DNA of 64,000 nucleotides from Enoplolaimus lenunculus (taxonomy: Eukaryota; Nematoda; Enoplea; Enoplida; Thoracostomopsidae): positions 100,229-164,228 of the forward strand of contig JASANG010000058.1 in the NCBI GenBank assembly GCA_030248215.1, written 5' to 3'. Shown here piece by piece: positions 35,177 through 44,803 of the stretch; position 1 is the stretch's first letter, and each line of letters starts with the position of its first letter. A program made the position numbers and the translations under genes. The notes under the pieces were generated by a model. That model made no database searches, was not told the origin of the DNA, and saw nothing but the letters and a program-made list of their open reading frames with translations.

Positions 35177-37908
35177 TTATTATTATTATTATTACTTCAG
35201 TGCGTATCATGCTTTATTGTTATGTCTTTTACTTTAGAGAATGGTTGACTAAAACTCGGAACTCGAAATCAAGCGATAGTTTTAATGCTACGCGTTGTCG
35301 ATTAAAGCATTTAAAGTGCGGTTTTCCTGATGGGTTTCCAAACAACCGCATCCTCAAGGTAAGTGAGTAAATACTATTTGCAGACTAACTTTGTTTTCTG
35401 TTAGTATGTTAGATATCTTATGTATTACCGATCGAAGCTTCGCGAAAGGTTTTTCTGTTCTGTACTTGGGGGTCGTAAGGTGAATGCCCGTCCGTCTGTC
35501 CATCCGAAAAATTCATCTGGAACCGCCGAACCGGTTTTGAAAAACTTTTTTTGTTTAAAAAACAATCACCATGGGGCGTTAACCTCGCAATGGTTTATTA
35601 GCTACAGGCTAATTTGCTTAATTGGTTAAGCCAAAATTAGGACTTTTTATATTTTTTCGCTAATTATTAGGGCTACAAGCAATTTAATTTCAGTACTGGA
35701 GTGTTGGTGTGCGAACAAATTGTTTATAAACCGATAATTAAATAGTTAGTCATACGCATAAATTATTATCACTAAATCAATTTAGTTTGCTTTTTGTATG
35801 TGTGCACACACATGTTCTGCACTACAGGAGAATGATGTAAGCATAAACTCATAAAGGCCTGTGTCCTGTGCTACCACTGTTTCGAAAGTACACCAGTTTT
35901 GTTTGAATTAGAATAAAACGCAAGTTGCTCAAAATATAACCTCCAAGCTGGTACAGAATATACGTATATTAAATTATTGCTTAGTGCATGGTTTTTGGAT
36001 ACAAAATTTGATACAGAATTAGGCTGCTGCTGTTACACTGAAATTTTACGTTTGTCTTACCTAGAATTTCTCTGGATACTACAGTTACTACGTTAAGGGT
36101 AGTGCAATGCTTGTCGTGCGGGGTGCCGCAAATCAAATTTTTTTTGTTTATAAACGAATATGGTTTGCCATGCATCAGGTGCAACCGGAATTCCGGTTCC
36201 AGTTCCTTCAAATTTTGACCTTGCGGTTCCTTTTCCGGCTCCGGTAAATTTTTACCGGAATTAAAAATTCCGATTTTAAATTTCGGTCAGTATAAATTAA
36301 GATATTTTACTAAAAAAATGATGATAAAAATTAAGTAAATTTCATTTGTATAGTATATACCTTGACATTCGCCGAAAATAAAACATCGAAGGTAGATGCG
36401 CTTCCGTGTATTATGAAAATCTAAAATACAACAGATAAAGTGAATACCTATTTCCAACTAAGGGTTATTTCACCAGTAATATCGCAAAAAATGAAAATTA
36501 AAATGAATTTTTCGGCGGTATGTATTTTTCATTTTCCGGCGCCGGTAAATTGTAATTCCGGTTGCACCCTGTCATGCACCAATACACGTGCGTTGCGGTA
36601 TGACGACGGATGGTGCCTGACGTCATCAAAAGTATACGTAACGCCACCCTAACTGTCTGTACTAAGAGTCTAATGGATTGAAAGGCCAGTGATAAACATT
36701 CTCCTTAAGTGAAAAATGAAACCAGTGTTTTGGTTTCGAAGAGTTTTGAAGTGGCGCTTTTATCAGGACATAGTGTGTTCTTTGTATAAACAAGAAACAT
36801 ATCGTTCGGTCAAGTTGAATTGCTTAAGGCATGCAGAGCTAAGCGTTAACAACCGTCAGTCAGGATTGCGAAAATTTTGGGCGTTTGCTGTTACGGTTTT
36901 GTAGAAAGTAAGAGCTACCAACCGGAACTACTTAGTACAGACATGAGCGATAGTGACCAATATATTCATTAGGGTGTAATTACTTTCAGGCATATATGGA
37001 GCCGGATGTCGATGGCTCAGATGAACGATTCACATGGACAACTCCAAATATTGATGCTCTTCGACAGTATGCTAAAACGAAACTAGGCTGGCCAGAAGTG
37101 AAAATTGACCATATTATGAATCCAGTGTTAAAACGCATGGCGGAAGTTCAGGTACTTGGTTTCCCATATCTGCGCATAGTGTGCATTCAACCTAAATATA
37201 AATCAAACTGAATTATGCATGGAATAATGCTGAGCCGAAGATCACACTAATGTAGCTCAAATTTGCGAAGAGATTGAGATTTGGTTGAAGCCAGCTCAAA
37301 AGCTGCATAAAGTTCTCCACACAATTTTTTATTGTCATCCAGTCGATGCGCAAGTGCTATTAAATAATGCAGTAGCATCTTTGAAAAATAATTAATCCAT
37401 CATTCGTATAACGATTTGTATTGTATTGAATTATGTTGATTATAAACGCGTGGTGCCCACTAGTTGTGCATGTACTATCACTAAAGATTAACCATTCACA
37501 TTTAAGTAATAAACAAATTTTTTTTCGCAGAACATCCAAACTCATATCACCAGCTTTACGTTTCCTGCGATTAAATTTGAAGTCGAAACAAGGTCACCGG
37601 ATAAAGGATCGTGTCGCCTGAAACGATCTTTGGCTAAGCTTAAAATGATTTCGCATCTGGATCAGCGAAAAGTTTCAGATTATGACGCCAGTTTGCCATC
37701 AACCGACGTCCGAAAATCGTCAGAAGTGCCGAATAAAAAAGCAAGGATTATTGGCAGAAAGAAACTGAAAGTACGCGCAAAGAGATTGACTAACACCGTT
37801 CAAGAAGTTGAAGAAGATATTGTGTCTTGTAGAAATTCAGCGAAAACACCTGTAAGTAGGGAAAATAAATCGAAACGTATTAGTACTAATCAAAAACAAC
37901 GAAGTTAA
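27880..37908 (+). CDS. ERCC5: XPG/ERCC5 DNA repair endonuclease
   Basis: XPG is the structure-specific nuclease that makes the 3' cut in nucleotide excision repair. Thirteen exons: 27880-27967, 28631-28806, 30028-30145, 30344-30425, 30840-30912, 31616-31741, 32138-33265, 33641-33763, 34510-34723, 34890-35043, 35238-35358, 36990-37151 and 37531-37908; phases agree throughout and give 980 residues (human about 1186). The N domain starts [10 protein letters not shown] and has VFVFDG (D76). A long acidic spacer with little conservation follows. The I domain from about 639 holds RGEAEAQC (E654, E656), [10 protein letters not shown] (D675, D677) and GSDYTDG (D726), so the catalytic acids are kept. 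The tail has QTHITSFTF, a PIP-box position with Thr at the last aromatic site, then basic clusters such as [10 protein letters not shown]. The intron after 33763 uses a GC donor. The 33265 donor (GTTGTC) is weak. A GTAAGT inside the last exon could permit another 3' end. Confidence 0.93.
28500..28569. repeat. Family D end fragment in XPG intron 2
   Basis: GAGACCGACACTGAGACCG is followed by the end ACTACCATCCCTG, matching the other family D ends. The left end is not visible. Confidence 0.5.
29455..29606. repeat. Family L copy (GATTCCGATT words) in XPG intron
   Basis: The segment from GTTGGGGCCGGTACCAAC to TTTCGTTTGGCATCTTG is the reverse complement of the sequence at 19236-19365. It is non-coding. 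Confidence 0.55.
30545..30692. repeat. Family G right part in XPG intron
   Basis: TCCTGTTCCTGTTCCCGG and an end TTTCTGTTGGAACCCTG match 6470-6612. The left end is not recognised. Confidence 0.6.
31152..31397. repeat. Possible CAGGGTGCGACC element in XPG intron
   Basis: CAGGGTGCGACCCGATTT is a hAT-like start followed by ACCGTAACCGAAG and CCGCAACCGG words. A CGGCACCACAACCG block near 31380 may be the other end, but the match is weak. Confidence 0.35.
33808..34160. mobile_element. hAT-like MITE, family C, in XPG intron
   Basis: Ends TAGGTATGTGCCC and TTGGCACATCCCTA are inverted copies and the interior shares AAAGCATCGGCAAAGAATCG with the copy at 12468-12874. The flanks do not show a clear duplication. 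It begins 44 bases after the GC donor of XPG exon 8. Confidence 0.75.
35122..35194. repeat. (ATT)n microsatellite in XPG intron
   Basis: About 24 ATT units with one interruption lie between XPG exons 10 and 11. The apparent poly-isoleucine frame is only this repeat. Confidence 0.95.
35415..35780 (+). repeat. Family P repeat, second copy, in XPG intron
   Basis: TACTTGGGGGTCG, CCGTCCGTCTGTCC and GAACCGGTTTTG follow in the same order as at 5580-6060, with AT-rich homologous sequence after them. Confidence 0.6.
36176..36571. mobile_element. hAT-like MITE, family A, in XPG intron
   Basis: Ends CAGGTGCAACCGGAATTCC and AATTCCGGTTGCACCCTG are nearly perfect inverted repeats. The flanks CCATGCAT and TCATGCAC share CATGCA, a worn 8-bp target duplication. 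TTCCGG and GCCGG words cluster near the ends. Length 396 bp, non-coding. Confidence 0.85.
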
Positions 37909-38209
37909 CCCTGACAGTGGAACGCAATTTCTACAGCATTCCAAATTGTACTCCGAAGATTTTCGCTATGCCTGTGGACGAGCTTGGTTTGCCTATTTTG
38001 GGTTTGTATATAGCAGCAAACAGGCACTTCCAACTAAATATTTTCGTAACATTTCTGACCAGTATTACTTTGAGGGGCATAACAGTAGTATATGAATATT
38101 CCTGTCTCAGCTTAAAGTATATAATAAAGTATAGGCCTTAGCCAAAGCAAAAACTTAGTTTAAAACTTTCTAAGGGCGTAATAGAATTTGTATTAGTGTT
38201 AATCCGAGC

Positions 38210-38594
38210 CAGGGATGGGCGGAGACCGGCCATGAAACGGCTCGGTCTCGGTCAACTTTTGGTCACCACCGAAAATAATATTTTGAAAATAAACTATTTC
38301 TAATGCTTTTATTCGTAATTTTTTGTGTTTTTCATAGTTTTTTGTGTATTTTCAGAATATCTGCTAAAAATCATTGCGCAACTGTAAAAATTCATAGATC
38401 CAAAACGAAATTTTGTTCATCAGGCATTACTTGCTACTTGGACAATATTAACTGATGCTTTCTACAGGTCTACATACTTGCATTTTGCTGAATCCTCGAC
38501 TTATAGTATCTGTTCCAAACCACTGAGATTCAAGAAACGGAGACCTGCCAAATACCGCGACTTGCCGAGACTATGACCGAGACTCCCATCACTG
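38210..38594. mobile_element. hAT-like MITE, family D (GAGACC words), both ends present
   Basis: The ends CAGGGATGGGCGGAGACC and CGAGACTCCCATCACTG are inverted copies, with GGTCTCGGTC and GAGACTATGACCGAGAC words beside them. The flanking 8-mers do not match, so the duplication has decayed. The 385-bp interior is AT-rich and non-coding. Confidence 0.75.
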
Positions 38595-38969
38595 ATGTTT
38601 CACCTCTGACCTACAGAAAACTGGATGCGCTTAAACAGAACATAAGCCAAACGAATATAGCAAACAGAACGCAACGACACAAAAACATAGAATAGTATAA
38701 TAGTGTCGTTGTTAAACTGTTAAAAATGCATTGGTGTGAGATGTTAAACTTTCTCACGTAAACACTCTGGTTACCTTAAGCCACCGAAGGAAATATTGTA
38801 CGCTACGTTCTGATATCTGAATGAAATCTAGTCTTAGATTTGAATTCATTATCCGGCCGGATACTAAATTACCGGCTACGTCAGTTTTGGTATCCGGACG
38901 CGCCCTGTTTATTATGTAAGTACTTCTGTTGTTCAGGAAGTATAACCTTGCTTTATCGCTCAAGCTATT

Positions 38970-39115
38970 GACACGACAAATAAACGTTTAATTCAACGGA
39001 CAGTTGTAGTACCGGATGTATCAGTAACGAAGGGCGGGTTAAAAATAAAAACAGTCCGTAACCGAATAACAGGGGTTTACCCTCTGGAGAGGCCAAGTAA
39101 ATATTCCTGCCAGTA
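38970..39115. repeat. Family N fragment (internal and left part)
   Basis: AATAAACGTTTAATTCAACG, CAGTCCGTAACCGAATAACA and CTCTGGAGAGGCCAAGTAAA match the reverse complement of 52620-52770. Confidence 0.6.
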
Positions 39116-39563
39116 ATGTTTAACTTGATGTTATTTATTTGATGTATGTATTGTAATAAATTTGGTTTCATGTGTTTATTTGGACGTTGGGTTATACTAG
39201 CCAACTGTATCGCTACCTAAGTGTAACCGTATATACATTTGTGCTAAAAACAGTTTTCGTTATAAAACGCTGAAAATTCGTTTAGTTGTACACTAAAAAT
39301 TTATAAACAACGTATATATCGCAATTTTTCATTACAGATTATTATGCTGCAAGTGATTGAAATAAATGAAAATCCCGAAATTCATCCAATATCTTGAAAA
39401 TTCTAGTCATCCACCATTTTTTCTTTGAATTTTTAGAAAGCCCGTTAAATATTATTTCGCCTAAATTCGGTTAGCTGCAAATGTATGGCGAGTTATGAAC
39501 TACAACACACTGAAAATTTTGGCAATACACGCTCAAACAATTTTAGAAAAATAACTTAGGATA

Positions 39564-40086
39564 ATGGGTCAACCACGTAATAGTGTGCACACCACTGTAA
39601 AATATCCAGGTTTGGGTAAGGACCTATGTCATTTTCAGGAACTCTGTTGGAAGGATGATATATTTAGAACTGGTCTCTTTGCACAGTCCAAGGACAACAC
39701 AGACATTCTGCTTACAGGATCTTCAATGTCGGTACAACCACAGTACAGAGTGTGTTATGTCCTTACGCTATAACGAAACTCTGAAGGAACTATTGTACAC
39801 ATGTTTTGGCCAAGCTATGCGCAAAAATTAAAAATGATTTCGTAGAAAAAATGCTGTACCGAGGAGAAAGAATGCTGTAGAGAGAGTCTGCGTTTTGTCA
39901 GTAGTCCTTACCAAGGGATTCTGTTTTGTCCCTACTCTCTTGGAATACTGTCAAGATAAAACCCACTAAGTACAGGATGTGTATTGTCATCAGTCTCTGG
40001 TTATAGCGTCGTTTTTTGACTGATCCTAAGGGAGCGCGTGTACAGTTTTTTACAACTGTGCGCGCATTATTACGTGGGTGACCCAT
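39564..40086. mobile_element. 523-bp element with about 40-bp terminal inverted repeats (family Q)
   Basis: The left end ATGGGTCAACCACGTAATAG and following bases are matched in inverse at the right end (ATTACGTGGGTGACCCAT), with similarity reaching about 40 bases (ACTGTAAAA / GTTGTAAAAAA). The interior does not encode anything recognisable. A frame opens at the ATG of each end because the ends themselves begin ATGGG. No unambiguous target duplication is visible. Confidence 0.75.
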
Positions 40087-40129
40087 AATATATTAGTTTT
40101 TCTTAAATTTTCGAAAGAGATGCATTCCA

Positions 40130-40790
40130 GTACCGAAAATACCCGAAAATTTTTATGAAAGAATACTGCATTTATTACCGGAACCGGTGCTGAAAAATAC
40201 CGGATTTCCCTACCGGAACCGGAATTAAATTACCGGAGCCGGAGGTCAACAAAACATGACGGAGCCGGAGGTCAACAAAACTTGCCGGAGTCGGAGATGA
40301 GGCGAAATAAAGTAGTAACGATGATGGTTAATTAGTTAATTATAGGATAGCCAATATATCCAATATGTTGTTAAGTTGTTTGGTTTTACGCTAATTTTTT
40401 TGCGAAATTTCGGAAATTCTTTCCTGAAAATGTGACAAAAGTAAAACGAAACGCGCTATTAAATAGATTAACCTTGCAAAATTATGCTGTGCTGGAAGCA
40501 GGGTATAACCGTATATGCGTTCCCGATAATCGGTGTCCGTTTTCGTTATAAAAGTACCTGAATTTCTGTTATTTTTATGCTCAAAATTAGTTATAAATAA
40601 AATATCTCGCCGTCTTTATTACAGATATGCTGCCATGAGAGTACAGCCAGAGGTCTGCCTCCGACTATGATAGATATTTTGCCGGAGGTTTCGGCAATTT
40701 CGGTAGTGAAATTTTGCATAGTTATACAAAAAAATCCGTTAATGCAAGCCATTTAACAACACATCGCAGATATTTGCTAAAATTATCAAA
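40130..40790. repeat. Cluster of family A pieces in both orientations
   Basis: 40195-40490 contains GGAGCCGGAGGTCAACAAAA twice and matches the reverse complement of 25340-25560. 40640-40740 contains CAGAGGTCTGCCTCCG and GCCGGAGGTTTCGGCAATTT in the forward sense. A family B start (CAGGGTATAACCG) lies at 40498. It looks like a nest of old insertions. Confidence 0.55.
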
Positions 40791-40810
40791 TTGTAGGCCC
40801 ATATAAAGAT

Positions 40811-40961
40811 CAGGGGCGGAACGTTTTTCTGTGGGACTAGAATAGAGTGTAAGCTTTAGCTTTACACAGATTACTTTGAAATTTTTATACTTCAGTGTCC
40901 GTTTTCCGTTATTGTGATCACTATCGGTTTCCATTATTTTTGCTATCCGTTTACACCCTGG
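40811..40961. repeat. Family F start joined to a family B end
   Basis: CAGGGGCGGAACGTTTTTCT is a family F left end (compare 61996), and the segment finishes with GCTATCCGTTTACACCCTG, a family B right end. A further family B-like end, GTCCGTGTACATCCTG, follows near 41067. Confidence 0.5.
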
Positions 40962-41359
40962 CTAGCAGAAAAATACAAACTTTGAAACTTTTATAGCTCA
41001 GTATCCGTTTTCCGTTATTTTGATCACAATTCATTTCCGTTATATTTACTGTCCGTGTACATCCTGAAAATAACAGTAAATTTGATCGCCCCTGCCCACT
41101 AGGGTGCAACCGCTGGTCAATAAAGTTGGCGAGAGGTGTATCAAAATCAGGTGGTCAAAATCATAAAATCTCCAAATTTTACCAAATAACTTATATAGCA
41201 TTGTCAAATATCCATTTGACCGTCCAGTTGTTTTGCACCACTGCGATAGGTAAGGCAAAATTAGACTTAAGACTACTTTTGCTTATCTGCACGCTTATGT
41301 GTTCATTTTTGTGTTGAACTTATAATTTTTTATTAACTGCGTGATAAGAATTGTATAGA

Positions 41360-44300
41360 ATGTGGCGATTGTCAACTGGTTTGCTCAATCAGTTATCAAG
41401 ACTACAGCAAACATACAAATCTTTATTAGAAGCTAACACGAACGTTTGGAATTTGTCACTGCGCAACAAGAGTTCTTACTATAACAGGTATCATTAGTTC
41501 TTGAAAATTTTGGCTCAATTGCCTTTAAGTTTTATCGAAATAACATTTTCTTCACGTTATGGTGTCTGATTAAGAGATGTTGGTGTTATAGCTCAATGAT
41601 TTTAAATCATCGCAGCTTTTGTTTGTGTTATTTCAACGACGCTATCATCTTAAGCTGAATGCGATGCACGATTATTCTATGTTGAATTGCAGTTTGTTAC
41701 ATGTTTTGATAAAATAAAACTGCAATCACATTAATTAAAACAAATAATGTGGTAATTACGTATCTTGGGCGTTCCAGCTGTCAGTGAAAGTAATTGTACA
41801 TAGGTTTACCCAAGGGTGGCCCTGTGCTTTTATTTTAATTTCATCCGGTTACGGAAACGCATGTGAACTGCTGACATCGCATAGCAAATTGTTAACAAGT
41901 ATTTTTGACTTTCCACGGACGATGCTGCACGATAAGTGTAGCGCCCTAGCTGACTAAGCAAGGTAGATGAAGATTAAAACATACTGCCTACAAAATGAAA
42001 AATACGGTATTACTTTAATTTACACTCATTTTAATAAATTAAAATGTTAATTAATAACAAGTTGGTATTTATAGAGATGTACGAAAACGAGAAACGATCA
42101 CTGACCCTGAAGTACAATACTTCCAAAATTTTCAAACAATGCAAGCTATTGATCGCCATATAGTGAGGTAATTCATAGCACCGATGGTAAAAATCGTACT
42201 TTAAAAGGTTGTGATACATTTGGTAAGATAGCAAAACGGTTTAATTGGTTTAGTATGTACCTATATTCATGCTCGTTCACAGCTTTATTATCGACAGTGC
42301 GTAGAAGCTTGTACAATATTGCTGCATGGTGATTCTTTTGTCATTCTTGAATGAATTCCACAATCTTTTGTTAAAGTTCGTTTTGTTCATGTAAGCTAAC
42401 GGCAGGTAAATAAACAATCGAACGATATCATTCTTGTGGAGATAAAGGCAATCTCTGTTTGTTAAGTGATCAGCTTTAACATTAATAACAATACTTAAAA
42501 CATTTTATGACCGTTTTATGTTATACTCAATATTGCTGCGAAATGTTTAGAACGTCAGCGAGGCGTCAACGCAGTATGGTACACAGAAGCCGTAAATTTG
42601 GTCGTGCTCGTCTGAAAAAAATTGAGAAGCATCTTGGTCTCGATCCTCCACCGGAAGATAATTTATTACCATACGCCGCAAAACGACAAATATTCCAGTT
42701 GCACTCTGTGAGTTTATACATAAGTTTTGTGCAGCATTCGAGGTTACAAAAACACTGTAAGTATTGTACATGGATGATTCATTCTCTTGAAATTCACGAG
42801 CGACATTAAAATTGATGAAAATAATTCTTCTTATAGAATTTAGAAATTGAAAGAAAAATTTGCGTTTGTAGTCGAGCTGGAAGAATGTGGAAGAGGTTAT
42901 CTGGAGGTAGGCGTCATAGTGGGAGAGTTCGGCTGTGAGGCCATTACCTCCTCCACAAGGAAAACTACAGGAGCTACACATGCATTTCAAGCTCGGCATG
43001 GCCTAAACTTGTAGGGACTGTGCTGGTTTCTTGTCTCTAATATAGGGCGCTTTATAATAATTAAGGCGTGCGTGTTGATCAAGTGTTTTACTGTTTCAGG
43101 AATACCCAGAGGATTGGAAACCCGCAGATATTGCGGAATGTTTTCCTGTTTCGGTGGATCTCGCTAAACAGCTGATTCATCGCTTGCCAAATGTTACAGA
43201 TCCCCGCCTTATTGCCGCTCATGATCAGTTGGTAAGGTCAAGTTCGTTAATTGTTGTCTGTTATGGATTTACACTGTATTATTTATCGCTTTCGTTACGC
43301 ACAGTCGCCTCGTTATACTGTTGCATCCGATAAATGTTTTTTACTATAAAATTAATGGGATACATACGTCCTATTTCGCATTTAAACCTGTATCGCCATA
43401 GTTTCATTGACTTTTAGTCACTCCCTTACTAAACTACTTTTCCAACCGAAACCGTTTTGAGAACGTTAACATTATCAAAAGCTAGAATTTACCCTTATTT
43501 ACTCATTAGACATTGTTCCTAGAAAACTTGATCTGGAGGAGATTTTTGCTTCCACTGTTGATTTACATGTTTGCAGAATCATTACGTTTTATCTAATGCC
43601 GGTAATGGCTAAACCTAGTATAAACGGATTTAACCTTTACAAGGAACTTGCCAAACACGCCATTTGTTAATTAGTTTGGCTGTTGTCGCTTCCTGCTTCT
43701 GTGGTGCTTGGTAATATACGTATATACGCTTTTTATTTTGGTGTTTGCTAATCATGCTTTTTATTACGTATAAAACAGGTTCATAGACGTTGGGAAGGAC
43801 TTTTGAACGGCAAAACAAATGCAGTGTCTGCGCGCACGCAGTATCTACTCGAAGTTGGCAAAATCAAATGGATACCTATGTTGCCTCATCCGCCGCACCA
43901 TCAGCCAAGCGACCAAAGTAATGATGTAAAGAATAAGCAACTTGTGGATGTTTCGAATTCTCGAAATTCGAGCTTAGCGTTGAAAATAGATGGTGATCAA
44001 AATCGTTTGTCAGGCAAGTCGAAAAAAGGATTTTTTACCAAGGTGAGCAATTTGTCGTTAATATGGATACGTTTGCGCCGCTAAATTATTCATAAACACA
44101 TATGTATGCAAACAAACTTGTTGTTTTCCATCATGTGTTCTTTTCCAGGCGTTGAAATGTAGCATATTGAAGCGATACGTACATTAAACACCAATATTGT
44201 TTCAAAAGAAAAATGTCTATTGTACTGACTTAATGATAAGTTGAAATTAGTTTATGTACGCCTATTTGACAGCTTTGAAGGTTTTGGCATTTTGTCGAAT

Positions 44301-44803
44301 TTAGGTGACCTCCACCTAAAGAGTATAAAAACCTAACCCTGTTACAGAGGACTGATCATCTATGTATTTTCATAAAATTGTTCGCAATTCAAAACTGCAG
44401 TTATCAACAATTGCAGTTCTGTTAAGAGCGAAATTATGTTTACTAAGCAAAGACAATTGTCATATACACGATAAATTGCCAATTCATCATTTTGGTATTT
44501 AGATAAATTTCACTTGGGTAAGCACAATATTTTGTTTTACAGATGATCGAAAATCACTTATCATCTATTGATAAACAGTCACAAGAAATGCCGAGTTCAG
44601 ACAACGTTAGACAAAATTTCGAAAATCGATCTGATTCTGGCACGCTGTCATTAGGATTGCCTAGCAATATTTGGTTAACCCATTCTCAACTTTCGGTTGC
44701 AAGTGCAGGAAATGAACCTGGTTATCGGCCGGGACAAAAATCAAAACATGAAAGCCGAAAAAGGTCCAAGAACACTCGGACAGTGGTTTCTCGTAAAGAT
44801 TGA
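41360..44803 (+). CDS. NGRN: Neugrin-like mitochondrial protein
   Basis: Neugrin-family proteins act in mitochondria; the human protein works in a module that supports 16S rRNA. Six exons, 41360-41487, 42075-42167, 42551-42707, 43100-43231, 43779-44042 and 44543-44803, join in consistent phases to 344 residues. The start MWRLSTGLLNQLSRLQQTYK is Arg-rich, without acidic residues, and fits a mitochondrial presequence. The family core at about 85-180 includes GRARLKKIEKHLGLDPPPED, AKRQIFQLH, EYPEDWKPADIAECFPVS and AKQLIHRLP, similar to human FPESWSVPRLAEGFDVS. The C-terminal 150 residues are polar and basic (GQKSKHESRKRSK) and not clearly conserved. Human NGRN has about 291 residues. The family call is good; the function is inferred by homology. 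Confidence 0.82.

Larger units (their letters stand above)
37909..41359. other. Intergenic region between XPG and the neugrin-like gene
   Basis: No host exon is recognised. An AATAAA at 38123-38128, about 215 bases after the XPG stop, is a possible polyadenylation signal. The rest holds repeats listed separately. The part 39120-39560 shows nothing I can name. Confidence 0.5.

Noticed and set aside
35104-35240. Poly-isoleucine frame
   Set aside because: It is the translation of the (ATT)n microsatellite.
39564-39773. Small protein gene starting MGQPRNS
   Set aside because: The start and first codons are the terminal repeat of the family Q element and reappear at its other end.
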